Made by a program: the position numbers and the translations under genes
Notes under the pieces: generated by a model
The model's input: only the letters and a program-made list of their open reading frames with translations
Told to the model about the DNA's origin: nothing
The model's database searches: none
Part shown: positions 1-6,254 of the stretch, piece by piece
Layout: each line of letters opens with the position of its first letter
Position numbering within the stretch: position 1 is the stretch's first letter
From: Rhodobacter sp.
Lineage (GTDB): Bacteria > Pseudomonadota > Alphaproteobacteria > Rhodobacterales > Rhodobacteraceae
Direction of reading: 5' to 3'
Assembly (NCBI GenBank): GCA_027482795.1
Contig: JAIXVS010000356.1
Coordinates: 1-13,411 of the forward strand
DNA length: 13,411 nucleotides

Positions 1-1
1 C

Positions 2-454
2 GAGACGAAAACCCACCGCAAGATAAAGCATATCCTTGGCGCGGCCTATCACGACCGCGTGGGCCGCCTGCTGGTGTCGGAATTGTTCACCGTGGGCGCG
101 GGTGGTTGGTCTGGCTTTCCCAGCCACAAACACGACACCGACCGCCTGCCAGATGAAACCCGCCACGACGAATGCTATAACTTTCGCTTTCGCCCCGATT
201 ATGGGTCGGGCCTGCAAATGTTGCAGCGCGTGGATAATGAGGTGGGCGATGCCTATCATATCATGAACCGATCAACTGTGTTGATCGATGCGGGTTATCA
301 CCCTTGTTGCGTGCTGCCGGGGTATGAGATGTATTATTTCACCATTCTGGGCGGGAAAAGCCAGCGTAGCCTAAAGCAGTATTTCCAGCCCACCCATGCG
401 GCCCAGCTGCATACTATTCCGGGCATTATGGACATGGTGGCCAAGTTCAAATGA
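2..454 (+). CDS. iolB: 5-deoxy-glucuronate isomerase IolB, 3' part only
   Basis: This is the last 150 codons of an open frame that enters from the left edge; IolB proteins are normally about 260-300 residues, so nearly half is missing. IolB converts 5-deoxy-D-glucuronate to 5-dehydro-2-deoxy-D-gluconate in cytosolic myo-inositol catabolism. The visible part carries the cupin-type metal ligands of the KduI/IolB family. These are the HKHD motif after the GGWSGFPS stretch (positions 110-136), a Glu in the HDECYNFRF segment, and the His of AGYHPCC followed by LPGYEMYYF. The stop overlaps the start of the next gene as ATGA, so the two are probably translationally coupled. An internal ATG at 59 is not the true start, because homology continues upstream of it (RKIKHIL). 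Identification rests on family motifs read by eye, but the match is strong. Confidence 0.92.
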   Translation, partial: ETKTHRKIKHILGAAYHDRVGRLLVSELFTVGAGGWSGFPSHKHDTDRLPDETRHDECYNFRFRPDYGSGLQMLQRVDNEVGDAYHIMNRSTVLIDAGYHPCCVLPGYEMYYFTILGGKSQRSLKQYFQPTHAAQLHTIPGIMDMVAKFK

Positions 455-1293
455 CGCTGGCAACCCTTACGCAAGTTTTGGGGCCAGCGCAGCGCGGCGG
501 TTATGCCGTGCCAGGGCTGGTCTGTTTGGGCTGGGAAGATATGCGCGGCTATGTCGCCGCCGCCGAAGCCGAACGCGCGCCCATTATCTTGCAAGCAGGG
601 CCAGGGTGCCGCGCACATACGCCTTTGCCCATTCTGGCGCGGATGCTGCGCCATTTGGCCGAAGGGGCCAGCGTGCCTGTGGCCGTGCATTTAGACCACG
701 GCTATACGCTGGAAGATTGCCGCGCCGCACTGGGCGAAGGGTTTACATCTGTGATGGTGGATGGATCGAAACTGCCTTTGCAAGGCAATATTGACCTGAC
801 CGCCGCCGCAGTGGAATTGGCCTATGCGGCGGGCGCGTCTTGCGAAGGGGAAATTGGCATCGTCGGCTATGCGGGCGGGGCAGAATCGGCGGGCACTGAC
901 CCAGCCGAGGCTGCCCTGTTTGCGCGGCAGACGGGGGTGGATGCCATGGCGGTATCTGTGGGCAACGTGCATTTGCAGCAAAGCGCGGGCGGGGGGCTCG
1001 ATTTGCTGCGCTTGGACGCAATTCGTGCGCAAACTGATGTTCCTTTGGTGATCCATGGTGGGTCGGGCGTGCCTGCCGCGCAGCGCGCGCAGCTTGCCGC
1101 CAGTGGCAGGGTTGCCAAATTCAACATAGGCACCGAACTGCGCATGGCCTTTGGCGCGGCCTTGCGCGAAAGCCTTGCCCGCGACCCTGCGGAGTTTGAC
1201 CGCATTAAGCTGCTCTCACAAACCGAAGGCCCCGTTATGGCCGCCACTGTCGCCATTTTGCGCAATTTGGGCGCATCGGGGCGGGCGGACTAA
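451..1293 (+). CDS. iolJ: Class II (zinc-dependent) ketose-bisphosphate aldolase, probably IolJ-type
   Basis: A 280-residue protein of the class II fructose/tagatose-bisphosphate aldolase family, of normal length. Visible signatures are HLDHG (80-84, catalytic Asp82 and metal His83), SVMVDGSKLP (100-109), CEGEIG (131-136), GNVHL (171-175, second metal His) and VIHGGSGVP (200-208, third metal His) followed by KFNIGTELR. In the inositol pathway this step splits 2-deoxy-5-keto-D-gluconate 6-phosphate into dihydroxyacetone phosphate and malonate semialdehyde. That role is inferred from the ATGA overlap with iolB, which also fixes the start. One oddity is that the usual HG after the second metal site is HL here, and the following loop is unlike textbook IolJ. 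The substrate could therefore be another ketose bisphosphate. The family is certain; the IolJ assignment is moderate. Confidence 0.78.
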   Translation: MTLATLTQVLGPAQRGGYAVPGLVCLGWEDMRGYVAAAEAERAPIILQAGPGCRAHTPLPILARMLRHLAEGASVPVAVHLDHGYTLEDCRAALGEGFTSVMVDGSKLPLQGNIDLTAAAVELAYAAGASCEGEIGIVGYAGGAESAGTDPAEAALFARQTGVDAMAVSVGNVHLQQSAGGGLDLLRLDAIRAQTDVPLVIHGGSGVPAAQRAQLAASGRVAKFNIGTELRMAFGAALRESLARDPAEFDRIKLLSQTEGPVMAATVAILRNLGASGRAD

Positions 1294-1300
1294 ACCGCCC
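1283..1300. terminator. Short GC hairpin between convergent gene ends
   Basis: GGGCGG (1283-1288) and CCGCCC (1295-1300) form a perfect 6-bp stem around the loop ACTAAA. The structure contains the aldolase stop codon and touches the stop of the opposing dehydrogenase gene. Only 6 bp separate the two convergent genes, so this is the only candidate for a shared bidirectional terminator. Neither strand has a clear T run behind it, so termination strength is doubtful. Confidence 0.35.
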
Positions 1301-2070
1301 TAAACCCCCGCTAAAGCGCGATCTAAATGGGTATAGCCCCCATCGGGAAACAGCCATTGCCCCGTGGTATGGCTGGCGCGGGGTGACAGCAAAAACACCA
1401 CAGTATCGGCAATTTCGCGCGGTGTGGTCATGCGCTGACCAAGGGGAATATTTTTGGTGATGTCGGCCAATTTCGCGGCAGGGTCGGGAAAGGTTGCCAG
1501 CCAATTGGCGTAAAGGGGCGTCATCACTTCGGCAGGGATCACGGCGTTTACCCGCACGCCATCGGCCAAAAACGCCGCCGCCCATTCGCGGGTGAGGCCC
1601 AGTTGCGCGGCTTTGGCCGCAACATAGGCCGATGTGCCGCCCTGCCCCGTCAGCGCAGTTTTGGAAGCAATGTTTACAATCGCGCCCTTTGCCGCGCGCA
1701 GATCATCCGCCAGCAAATGCACCATCGTGTAATAATGAACCAAATTGCGATCTAAACTGGCGCGAAAGGCGTCGGGGCCAGCGTCCAGCCCCACCCCATC
1801 ATTCGCGCCAGCATTGTTGACCAGCCCATCAATGCGGCCAAACTCTGCCCGCGCCTGCGCCACCGCGGCGCGGCATTGGTCATCATCGGCCAAATCGGCC
1901 AGAATGACGTGCGCGCGCGCCAGTCCCGCCAACCAGCCCGCATCGGGCGCGCGGCGGGTGATGATAACAGGGGTTGCCCCCTCCTCCGCCAACACTTCGG
2001 AAATGGCCGCGCCAATGCCCGAACCGCCCCCTGTGACAATCACCACCTTGCCCGCCAGCCCCAAATCCAT
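1300..2070 (-). CDS. L-fucose dehydrogenase (SDR family)
   Basis: A 256-residue classical short-chain dehydrogenase. It has the TGGGSGIG cofactor loop (13-20), NNAG (85-88) and the Ser136, Tyr149, Lys153 catalytic set. The C-terminal segment (TTGQWLFPDGGYTHLDRAL), the IPAEVMTPLYANWLATF segment and LDRNLVHYY are typical of bacterial L-fucose dehydrogenases, which oxidise L-fucose to L-fuconolactone in the cytosol. Two arginines (39-40) follow the second beta strand, which suggests NADP preference (inference). It is the last gene of the fucose operon, starting 6 bp after the dehydratase stop. The ATG is preceded by an AAGGAT-like ribosome binding site. Related sugars such as D-arabinose or L-galactose may also be substrates. 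Confidence 0.85.
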   Translation of the reverse strand: MDLGLAGKVVIVTGGGSGIGAAISEVLAEEGATPVIITRRAPDAGWLAGLARAHVILADLADDDQCRAAVAQARAEFGRIDGLVNNAGANDGVGLDAGPDAFRASLDRNLVHYYTMVHLLADDLRAAKGAIVNIASKTALTGQGGTSAYVAAKAAQLGLTREWAAAFLADGVRVNAVIPAEVMTPLYANWLATFPDPAAKLADITKNIPLGQRMTTPREIADTVVFLLSPRASHTTGQWLFPDGGYTHLDRALAGV

Positions 2071-2076
2071 GACGCA

Positions 2077-3351
2077 CTATCCTTTGAACCTGTACTGTTC
2101 AATCGAGGCGGGTTTCATTTCAATCGAAAACCCCGCCATTGTGGGCGGCATATAGGCTGCGTTTTTGATCACGCAGGGGTCGATGAAATGTTCGTGCAGA
2201 TGGTCGACAAATTCAATCACCCGCCCCTCGCGCGTGCCCGCGATGCACAGATAATCGATCATCGACATATGCTGCACATACTCGCACAGACCAACCCCGC
2301 CCGCATGGGGGCAAACCTTTAGGTTATACTTGGCCGCCATCAGCATCACGGCCAGCACCTCGTTCAAACCGCCCAAACGGCAGGCGTCGATTTGCACAAC
2401 GTCAATCGCGCCTTCCATGATGAACTGCTTGAACATAATGCGGTTTTGGCACATCTCGCCCGTGGCCACCTGCACGGGGGCCACGTTTTGGCGAATTTTC
2501 TTGTGGCCAGCCACATCGTCGGGGGAGGTTGGTTCTTCGATAAACCACGGTTTGATGAAGGCCAGTTTATTGACCCACGCAATCGCCTCGTCCACCTCCC
2601 ATACCTGATTGGCGTCGATCATCAGGTTGACATCGGGGCCAACCTCGTCGCGCGCAATCGTCAGGCGGCGCAGGTCGTCGTCCAGATCGCGGCCGACTTT
2701 CATCTTGATATGGCGAAAACCTGCATCCACCGCCTCGCGGCACAGGCGGCGCAATTTGTCATCGTCATAGCCCAGCCAACCTGCCGAAGTGGTATAGCAC
2801 GGATAGCCTTCGGTCAGCAAAATCTTGCGGCGGTCTTCCTTGGTTTTGGCCTGCGCGGTCAAAAATTCCAGCGCCCACTGCGGCGTGATGCAATCGGTGA
2901 TATAACGAAAATCGATGCAGCGCACCAATTCTTCGGGCGGCATATCGGCAACCAATTGCCAAACGGGTTTGCCCTGCATCTTGGCCCACAAATCCCAAAC
3001 GGCGTTCACAACCGCGCCCGTGGCCAAATGGATCGCGCCTTTGTCAGGCCCAATCCAGCGCAGTTGCGAATCCGATGTGATAAACCGCCAGAACCGCCCC
3101 ATATCTGCGGCGACCCAGTCCATATCAAGGCCCTTAACCAGATTGCCAAGCGCCTCAATGGCCGTGATGCAAATCTCGTTCCCGCGCCCGATGGTAAAGG
3201 TCAAACCGTGGCCTTCATGCGGGCTATCGGTTTCCAAAATGACATAGGCGGCGGAATAATCGGGATCGGGGTTCATCGCATCCGATCCGTCCAAATGCTG
3301 CGAGGTGGGAAAGCGCACATCAGCCGTGCGCAGGCCTGTAATTTTGGTCAT
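2077..3351 (-). CDS. L-fuconate dehydratase (enolase superfamily)
   Basis: A 424-residue, full-length member of the mandelate-racemase branch of the enolase superfamily. It removes water from L-fuconate to give 2-keto-3-deoxy-L-fuconate. The active-site set is complete. HIKMKVG supplies the KxK pair (Lys216, Lys218). The magnesium ligands are Asp246 (MIDAN), Glu272 (FIEEP) and Glu299 (ATGEM). The acid-base dyad is Asp322 (VVQIDACR) and His349 (CPHAGGVGLCEYVQH). These positions sit about two residues before those of the characterised Xanthomonas L-fuconate dehydratase, as I recall them. The EFVDHLHEHF segment is also characteristic of the family. The ATG overlaps the upstream hydrolase stop as ATGA, and an AAGGTGG element lies ahead of it. 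Some family members also dehydrate L-galactonate and D-arabinonate. Confidence 0.93.
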   Translation of the reverse strand: MTKITGLRTADVRFPTSQHLDGSDAMNPDPDYSAAYVILETDSPHEGHGLTFTIGRGNEICITAIEALGNLVKGLDMDWVAADMGRFWRFITSDSQLRWIGPDKGAIHLATGAVVNAVWDLWAKMQGKPVWQLVADMPPEELVRCIDFRYITDCITPQWALEFLTAQAKTKEDRRKILLTEGYPCYTTSAGWLGYDDDKLRRLCREAVDAGFRHIKMKVGRDLDDDLRRLTIARDEVGPDVNLMIDANQVWEVDEAIAWVNKLAFIKPWFIEEPTSPDDVAGHKKIRQNVAPVQVATGEMCQNRIMFKQFIMEGAIDVVQIDACRLGGLNEVLAVMLMAAKYNLKVCPHAGGVGLCEYVQHMSMIDYLCIAGTREGRVIEFVDHLHEHFIDPCVIKNAAYMPPTMAGFSIEMKPASIEQYRFKG

Positions 3352-4202
3352 GTCTGCACCACCTTTTGCGTTTGCGTTCCCAGCCCTGCAATGCCCAGCC
3401 GCATCACCTCGCCCCCTTTCAGGTAGACGGGCGGCTTTTGGCCAAGGCCCACGCCGGGCGGGGTGCCAGTGGAAATCACATCGCCCGCCTCAAGCGACAT
3501 GAATTGCGACAGATAGGATATCAGATGCGCCACACCGAAAATCATCGTCGAGGTGCTGCCGTTTTGATAGCGGTGGCCATCCACCTCTAGCCACATATGC
3601 AGGTTTGCAATATCGCCCACCTCGTCGGGGGTTACCAGCCACGGGCCAGTGGGGCCAAAGGTATCGCAGCCCTTGCCCTTATCCCACGTTCCGCCGCGTT
3701 CGGTTTGATATTCGCGTTCAGACACATCGTTGATCACGCAATAACCTGCGACATGATCCAGCGCGCGCGCCTGATCAATATACTTACCGCCCGTGCCAAT
3801 GACCACGCCCAGCTCTACCTCCCAGTCGGTTTTCACCGATCCGCGCGGGATCTCGACAGTGTCATCAGGGCCGCACATGGCGGTGATCCATTTGTTGAAA
3901 ATAATCGGCTCGGCAGGAATGGCCGCGCCCGTTTCCGCCGCATGGTCGGCATAGTTCAGGCCAATGCAAATAAACTTGCGCGTGCCGCCGACGCAGGGGC
4001 CAAGGCGGATGTCTTGCTGCGGTGTGCCCGCAACCACGGGCAGGCTTTCGATATTCAGCGCTGCAATGGCCGCCAGCCCTGCGGGCGAGATTGCCGCCCC
4101 GCCAATATCGGCCACGTGGCCCGACAAATCACGGATCTGCCCCGCGCCATCCAAAATTCCAGGTTTTTCTTGGCCCTTTGGCCCGTACCGCAGCAGTTTC
4201 AT
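3348..4202 (-). CDS. 2,4-diketo-3-deoxy-L-fuconate hydrolase (FAH family)
   Basis: A 284-residue fumarylacetoacetate-hydrolase-fold protein. It probably cleaves the C-C bond of 2,4-diketo-3-deoxy-L-fuconate to pyruvate and L-lactate, the last step of the pathway. Visible motifs are GLNYADHAAE (81-90), WEVELGVVIG with the metal ligands Glu128 and Glu130, NDVSEREYQ with Asp159, WDKGKGCDTFGPTGPW (173-188) and ISTGTPPGVG (243-252). I chose the ATG at 4202 because family members begin MKLLRYGP. An ATG at 4214 and a TTG at 4217 are in frame but have no clear ribosome binding site. The gene follows the binding protein after a 63-bp gap holding a strong hairpin, and overlaps the dehydratase gene by ATGA. 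A role in the analogous L-rhamnose route is excluded mainly by the neighbours. Confidence 0.87.
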   Translation of the reverse strand: MKLLRYGPKGQEKPGILDGAGQIRDLSGHVADIGGAAISPAGLAAIAALNIESLPVVAGTPQQDIRLGPCVGGTRKFICIGLNYADHAAETGAAIPAEPIIFNKWITAMCGPDDTVEIPRGSVKTDWEVELGVVIGTGGKYIDQARALDHVAGYCVINDVSEREYQTERGGTWDKGKGCDTFGPTGPWLVTPDEVGDIANLHMWLEVDGHRYQNGSTSTMIFGVAHLISYLSQFMSLEAGDVISTGTPPGVGLGQKPPVYLKGGEVMRLGIAGLGTQTQKVVQT

Positions 4203-4232
4203 AAGTGTATCCATCAAAGGTCAAAGGGAGGG

Positions 4233-4255
4233 GGAGGGGCCAATACGGCCCCTCC
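4233..4255 (-). promoter_or_regulatory. Intercistronic hairpin after the binding-protein gene
   Basis: GGAGGGGCC and GGCCCCTCC form a perfect 9-bp stem with a 5-base loop, beginning about 11 bases after the binding-protein stop codon in the transcript. No T run follows, since the downstream sequence is C-rich, so it is not a classical intrinsic terminator. In ABC operons such hairpins commonly protect the 3' end of the binding-protein mRNA or partly attenuate read-through, giving excess binding protein over the later genes. That role is inferred here; the structure itself is seen directly. Confidence 0.6.
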
Positions 4256-4265
4256 GATACTTAGC

Positions 4266-5204
4266 TTAGTCGTACAGAACCGCCGCAATTTCTGGCGCGT
4301 CGATATTGGTTGCATCGTACCAGTAGAACCCAGTGTCGATGTTCTTTTCAACAGCTTCGCCCTTGGCAGCTGCAACGGCAGCTTTCACAGTTTCGTAGCC
4401 GATGCCGACAGGGTTTTGGGTGATCGCGCCCGCCATCAGACCCGACTTGATCGCGTCTTTCTGTGCCTTACCGCTGTCAAAGCCGATGATCACAATTTTA
4501 CCGCCAGCTTCTTGCACGCCATTGACCATGCCAATCGCGCCGCCTTCGTTGGTGGCGAACATGCCCTTCAGATCAGGGTTTGCCGCCAGCAAGGTTTTCG
4601 CAATCTCAGCCGACTTTAGCTGATCACCGCCGCCCACTTCCACGGCGACAATTTCGATGCCAGGGTGGTTGGCTTTGATTTCATTGACGAAACCTTCGGT
4701 ACGATCAATCCCCGTGCGCGAGGTTTGGTCATGCGCGATCACCGCCACTTTGCCCTCGCCGCCAATCAGTTCGGCCATTTTGGTTGCAGCCAGCGCCGAT
4801 GCTGCCACGTTCGATGTGGACGCAGTCGACACAGGAATATCGCTGTCTACGCCAGAGTCAAAGGCAACCACAGGGATGTCTGCATCTTTGGCCTGTTGCA
4901 GCAATGGAATGGCCGCTTGGCTATCCAGCGCGGCAAAGCCAATCGCAGCAGGGTTTTTCGACAGGGCGGTGGTCAGCATTTCAATTTGCTTGTCGACCTG
5001 CGCTTCGGTTTCTGGGCCTTCAAAGGTGACTTCAACGCCAAATTCGGCCGCAGCCTTATCAGCGCCCAGTTTTACCGCTTGCCAGAACTGGTGTTGAAAC
5101 CCTTTCGAGACCAGCGGGATGTACAGTTTATCTTCGGCAGCAGCGCTGGTTGCCAGCATGGCAAAGGCAGCGGTTGCCCCCAAAAGTGTGCGACGTGTGA
5201 ACAT
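4266..5204 (-). CDS. ABC sugar-binding protein, ribose type (probably L-fucose)
   Basis: A 312-residue periplasmic binding protein of the Peripla_BP_4/ribose family, of typical length. It begins with a signal peptide: TRR at residues 3-5, a hydrophobic core, and an AAA site near residue 23 before EDKLYIPLVSKG. The TRRTLLG start resembles a twin-arginine motif. The mature part has the family pattern FQHQFWQAVKLGADKAAAEFG, then AALDSQAAIPLLQQAKDADIPVVAFDSG, MFATNEGGAIGMVNGV and IIGFDSG. It would capture sugar in the periplasm and hand it to the permease encoded just upstream. A perfect AGGAGG Shine-Dalgarno (5210-5215), five bases before the ATG, is the best in the window and fits high expression. 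Ligand identity comes only from the surrounding fucose enzymes. Confidence 0.88.
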   Translation of the reverse strand: MFTRRTLLGATAAFAMLATSAAAEDKLYIPLVSKGFQHQFWQAVKLGADKAAAEFGVEVTFEGPETEAQVDKQIEMLTTALSKNPAAIGFAALDSQAAIPLLQQAKDADIPVVAFDSGVDSDIPVSTASTSNVAASALAATKMAELIGGEGKVAVIAHDQTSRTGIDRTEGFVNEIKANHPGIEIVAVEVGGGDQLKSAEIAKTLLAANPDLKGMFATNEGGAIGMVNGVQEAGGKIVIIGFDSGKAQKDAIKSGLMAGAITQNPVGIGYETVKAAVAAAKGEAVEKNIDTGFYWYDATNIDAPEIAAVLYD

Positions 5205-5209
5205 GATTT

Positions 5210-5215
5210 CCTCCT
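5210..5215 (-). promoter_or_regulatory. Consensus Shine-Dalgarno for the binding protein
   Basis: AGGAGG on the minus strand lies five bases before the binding-protein ATG. Other genes of this operon have partial matches such as AGGAG, GGGGAGG or AAGGAT. The strong site supports the start at 5204 and fits the usual excess of binding protein over membrane components. Confidence 0.8.
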
Positions 5216-5243
5216 AAAGTTCACGGTTTGGTATTTTCAATCC

Positions 5244-5264
5244 CAAGGCGTTGATCGCCCCTTG
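5244..5264 (-). promoter_or_regulatory. Imperfect hairpin between permease and binding-protein genes
   Basis: CAAGG and CCTTG arms enclose a further CG/CG pairing and an ATCAA loop, with two unpaired G residues in the transcript. It begins directly after the permease stop. Together with the hairpin at 4233-4255 it brackets the binding-protein message. It may mark a processing point, but the pairing is weak enough to be chance. Confidence 0.3.
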
Positions 5265-6254
5265 TCATTTTTTGCGCAGGCTATCGGCGTACACTGCGCC
5301 GATAATAATCGCGCCCGTGGCGACGATTTGCCATTCTGGGGCCACAGACAAAATCCGCAGCCCGTTTGTCATAACCGACATGATCAGCGCGCCAATCAGC
5401 GTGCCCAAAATCGTGCCGCGCCCACCTGCAAGCGAGGTGCCGCCAATCACCACGGCGGCAATCGCTTCCAGCTCGTACCCTTGCCCCAACGCGGGCTGCG
5501 CCGAATTTAGGCGCGCGGCCAGCACCACGCCTGCAATGCCCGTAACCGCCCCCGCCAGCGCATAAATCGCCATTTTCCAAGCATCGACATTCACGCCAGA
5601 CAGGCGCGCGGCCTCTTCGTTCGATCCCAGCGCATAGGTATAGCGGCCCAGCACTGTGCGGTTCAGAATATAGGCCACAGCCGCCGCCACGATAAACAGA
5701 ATAAGCACCCCATTGGGCACGGGAAAGGCGGGCAGCAACGCGCCAATAACCGACCCCTGCGCAATGCTGGTAAAGCCGGGGCTATCATTGAAATAAATCG
5801 GCTTGGTGCCCGTCAAAATCAGCGACAGGCCTTTTAGCACCAACATCATGCCCAACGTAGCAATAAAAGGCGGAATGCGCATTTTGGTGATAAACGCACC
5901 CGAGGCTAGCCCCGTGAGCGCCCCCATCAAAATCGCGCCAATCACCCCCACAGCAATGGGCAGACCCAGCCATGTCAGCAACATGCCCGCCGTCACGGCG
6001 GTAAAGGTCATCGCCGTGCCAACCGACAAATCGATCCCGCCTGTGATAATTACAATCGTCGCCGAAACGGCCAGCAGCCCAATCACGGATGTGGCCTGCA
6101 AGATGTTCATCATATTGGTGACAGTGCGAAAGTTTTCCGACAGCAGCGAAAAGGCCACGATCAGCGCGATCAGCGAGGCAAAGGCCAACAGCTTTTGCCC
6201 TGCGCCACTTAGGTCTTTGGATTTTGGTTTTTCTGCGGCATCTTGGCTGGTCAT
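5265..6254 (-). CDS. ABC sugar permease, RbsC/BPD_transp_2 family
   Basis: A 329-residue polytopic inner-membrane protein that would form the translocation channel, probably as a homodimer. It has a short charged cytoplasmic N-terminus (MTSQDAAEKPKSKD), then many hydrophobic helices. Family hallmarks are ATIVIITGGIDLSVG after the second helix, FIATLGMMLVLKGL in the middle, and the cytoplasmic coupling loop ALGSNEEAARLSGVNVDAWK. The run EAIAAVVIGGTSLAGGRGTILGTLIGALIM follows it. I chose the ATG at 6254 because it overlaps the ATPase stop as ATGA and has AGGAG (6262-6266) upstream. The frame is open further upstream to 6353, but that extension is arginine-rich, non-hydrophobic and inside the ATPase gene. 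Only one permease is present, as usual for this ABC class. Confidence 0.9.
   Translation of the reverse strand: MTSQDAAEKPKSKDLSGAGQKLLAFASLIALIVAFSLLSENFRTVTNMMNILQATSVIGLLAVSATIVIITGGIDLSVGTAMTFTAVTAGMLLTWLGLPIAVGVIGAILMGALTGLASGAFITKMRIPPFIATLGMMLVLKGLSLILTGTKPIYFNDSPGFTSIAQGSVIGALLPAFPVPNGVLILFIVAAAVAYILNRTVLGRYTYALGSNEEAARLSGVNVDAWKMAIYALAGAVTGIAGVVLAARLNSAQPALGQGYELEAIAAVVIGGTSLAGGRGTILGTLIGALIMSVMTNGLRILSVAPEWQIVATGAIIIGAVYADSLRKK

Noticed and set aside
2392..3426. A 344-codon plus-strand frame opposite the fuconate dehydratase
   Set aside because: It has no recognisable motif, and the opposite strand encodes a complete enolase-superfamily active site.
3597..4619. A 340-codon plus-strand frame across the FAH hydrolase and binding-protein genes
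   Set aside because: It crosses the boundary of two well-supported genes, and its composition is that of an antisense frame.
5205..5264. Internal promoter (TTGAAA on the minus strand) before the binding-protein gene
   Set aside because: The matching -10 would be TTTAGG, a poor match that overlaps the Shine-Dalgarno sequence.
4665..5510. A 281-codon plus-strand frame opposite the binding protein and permease
   Set aside because: It has no domain or plausible start signal, and it spans an operon junction on the other strand.
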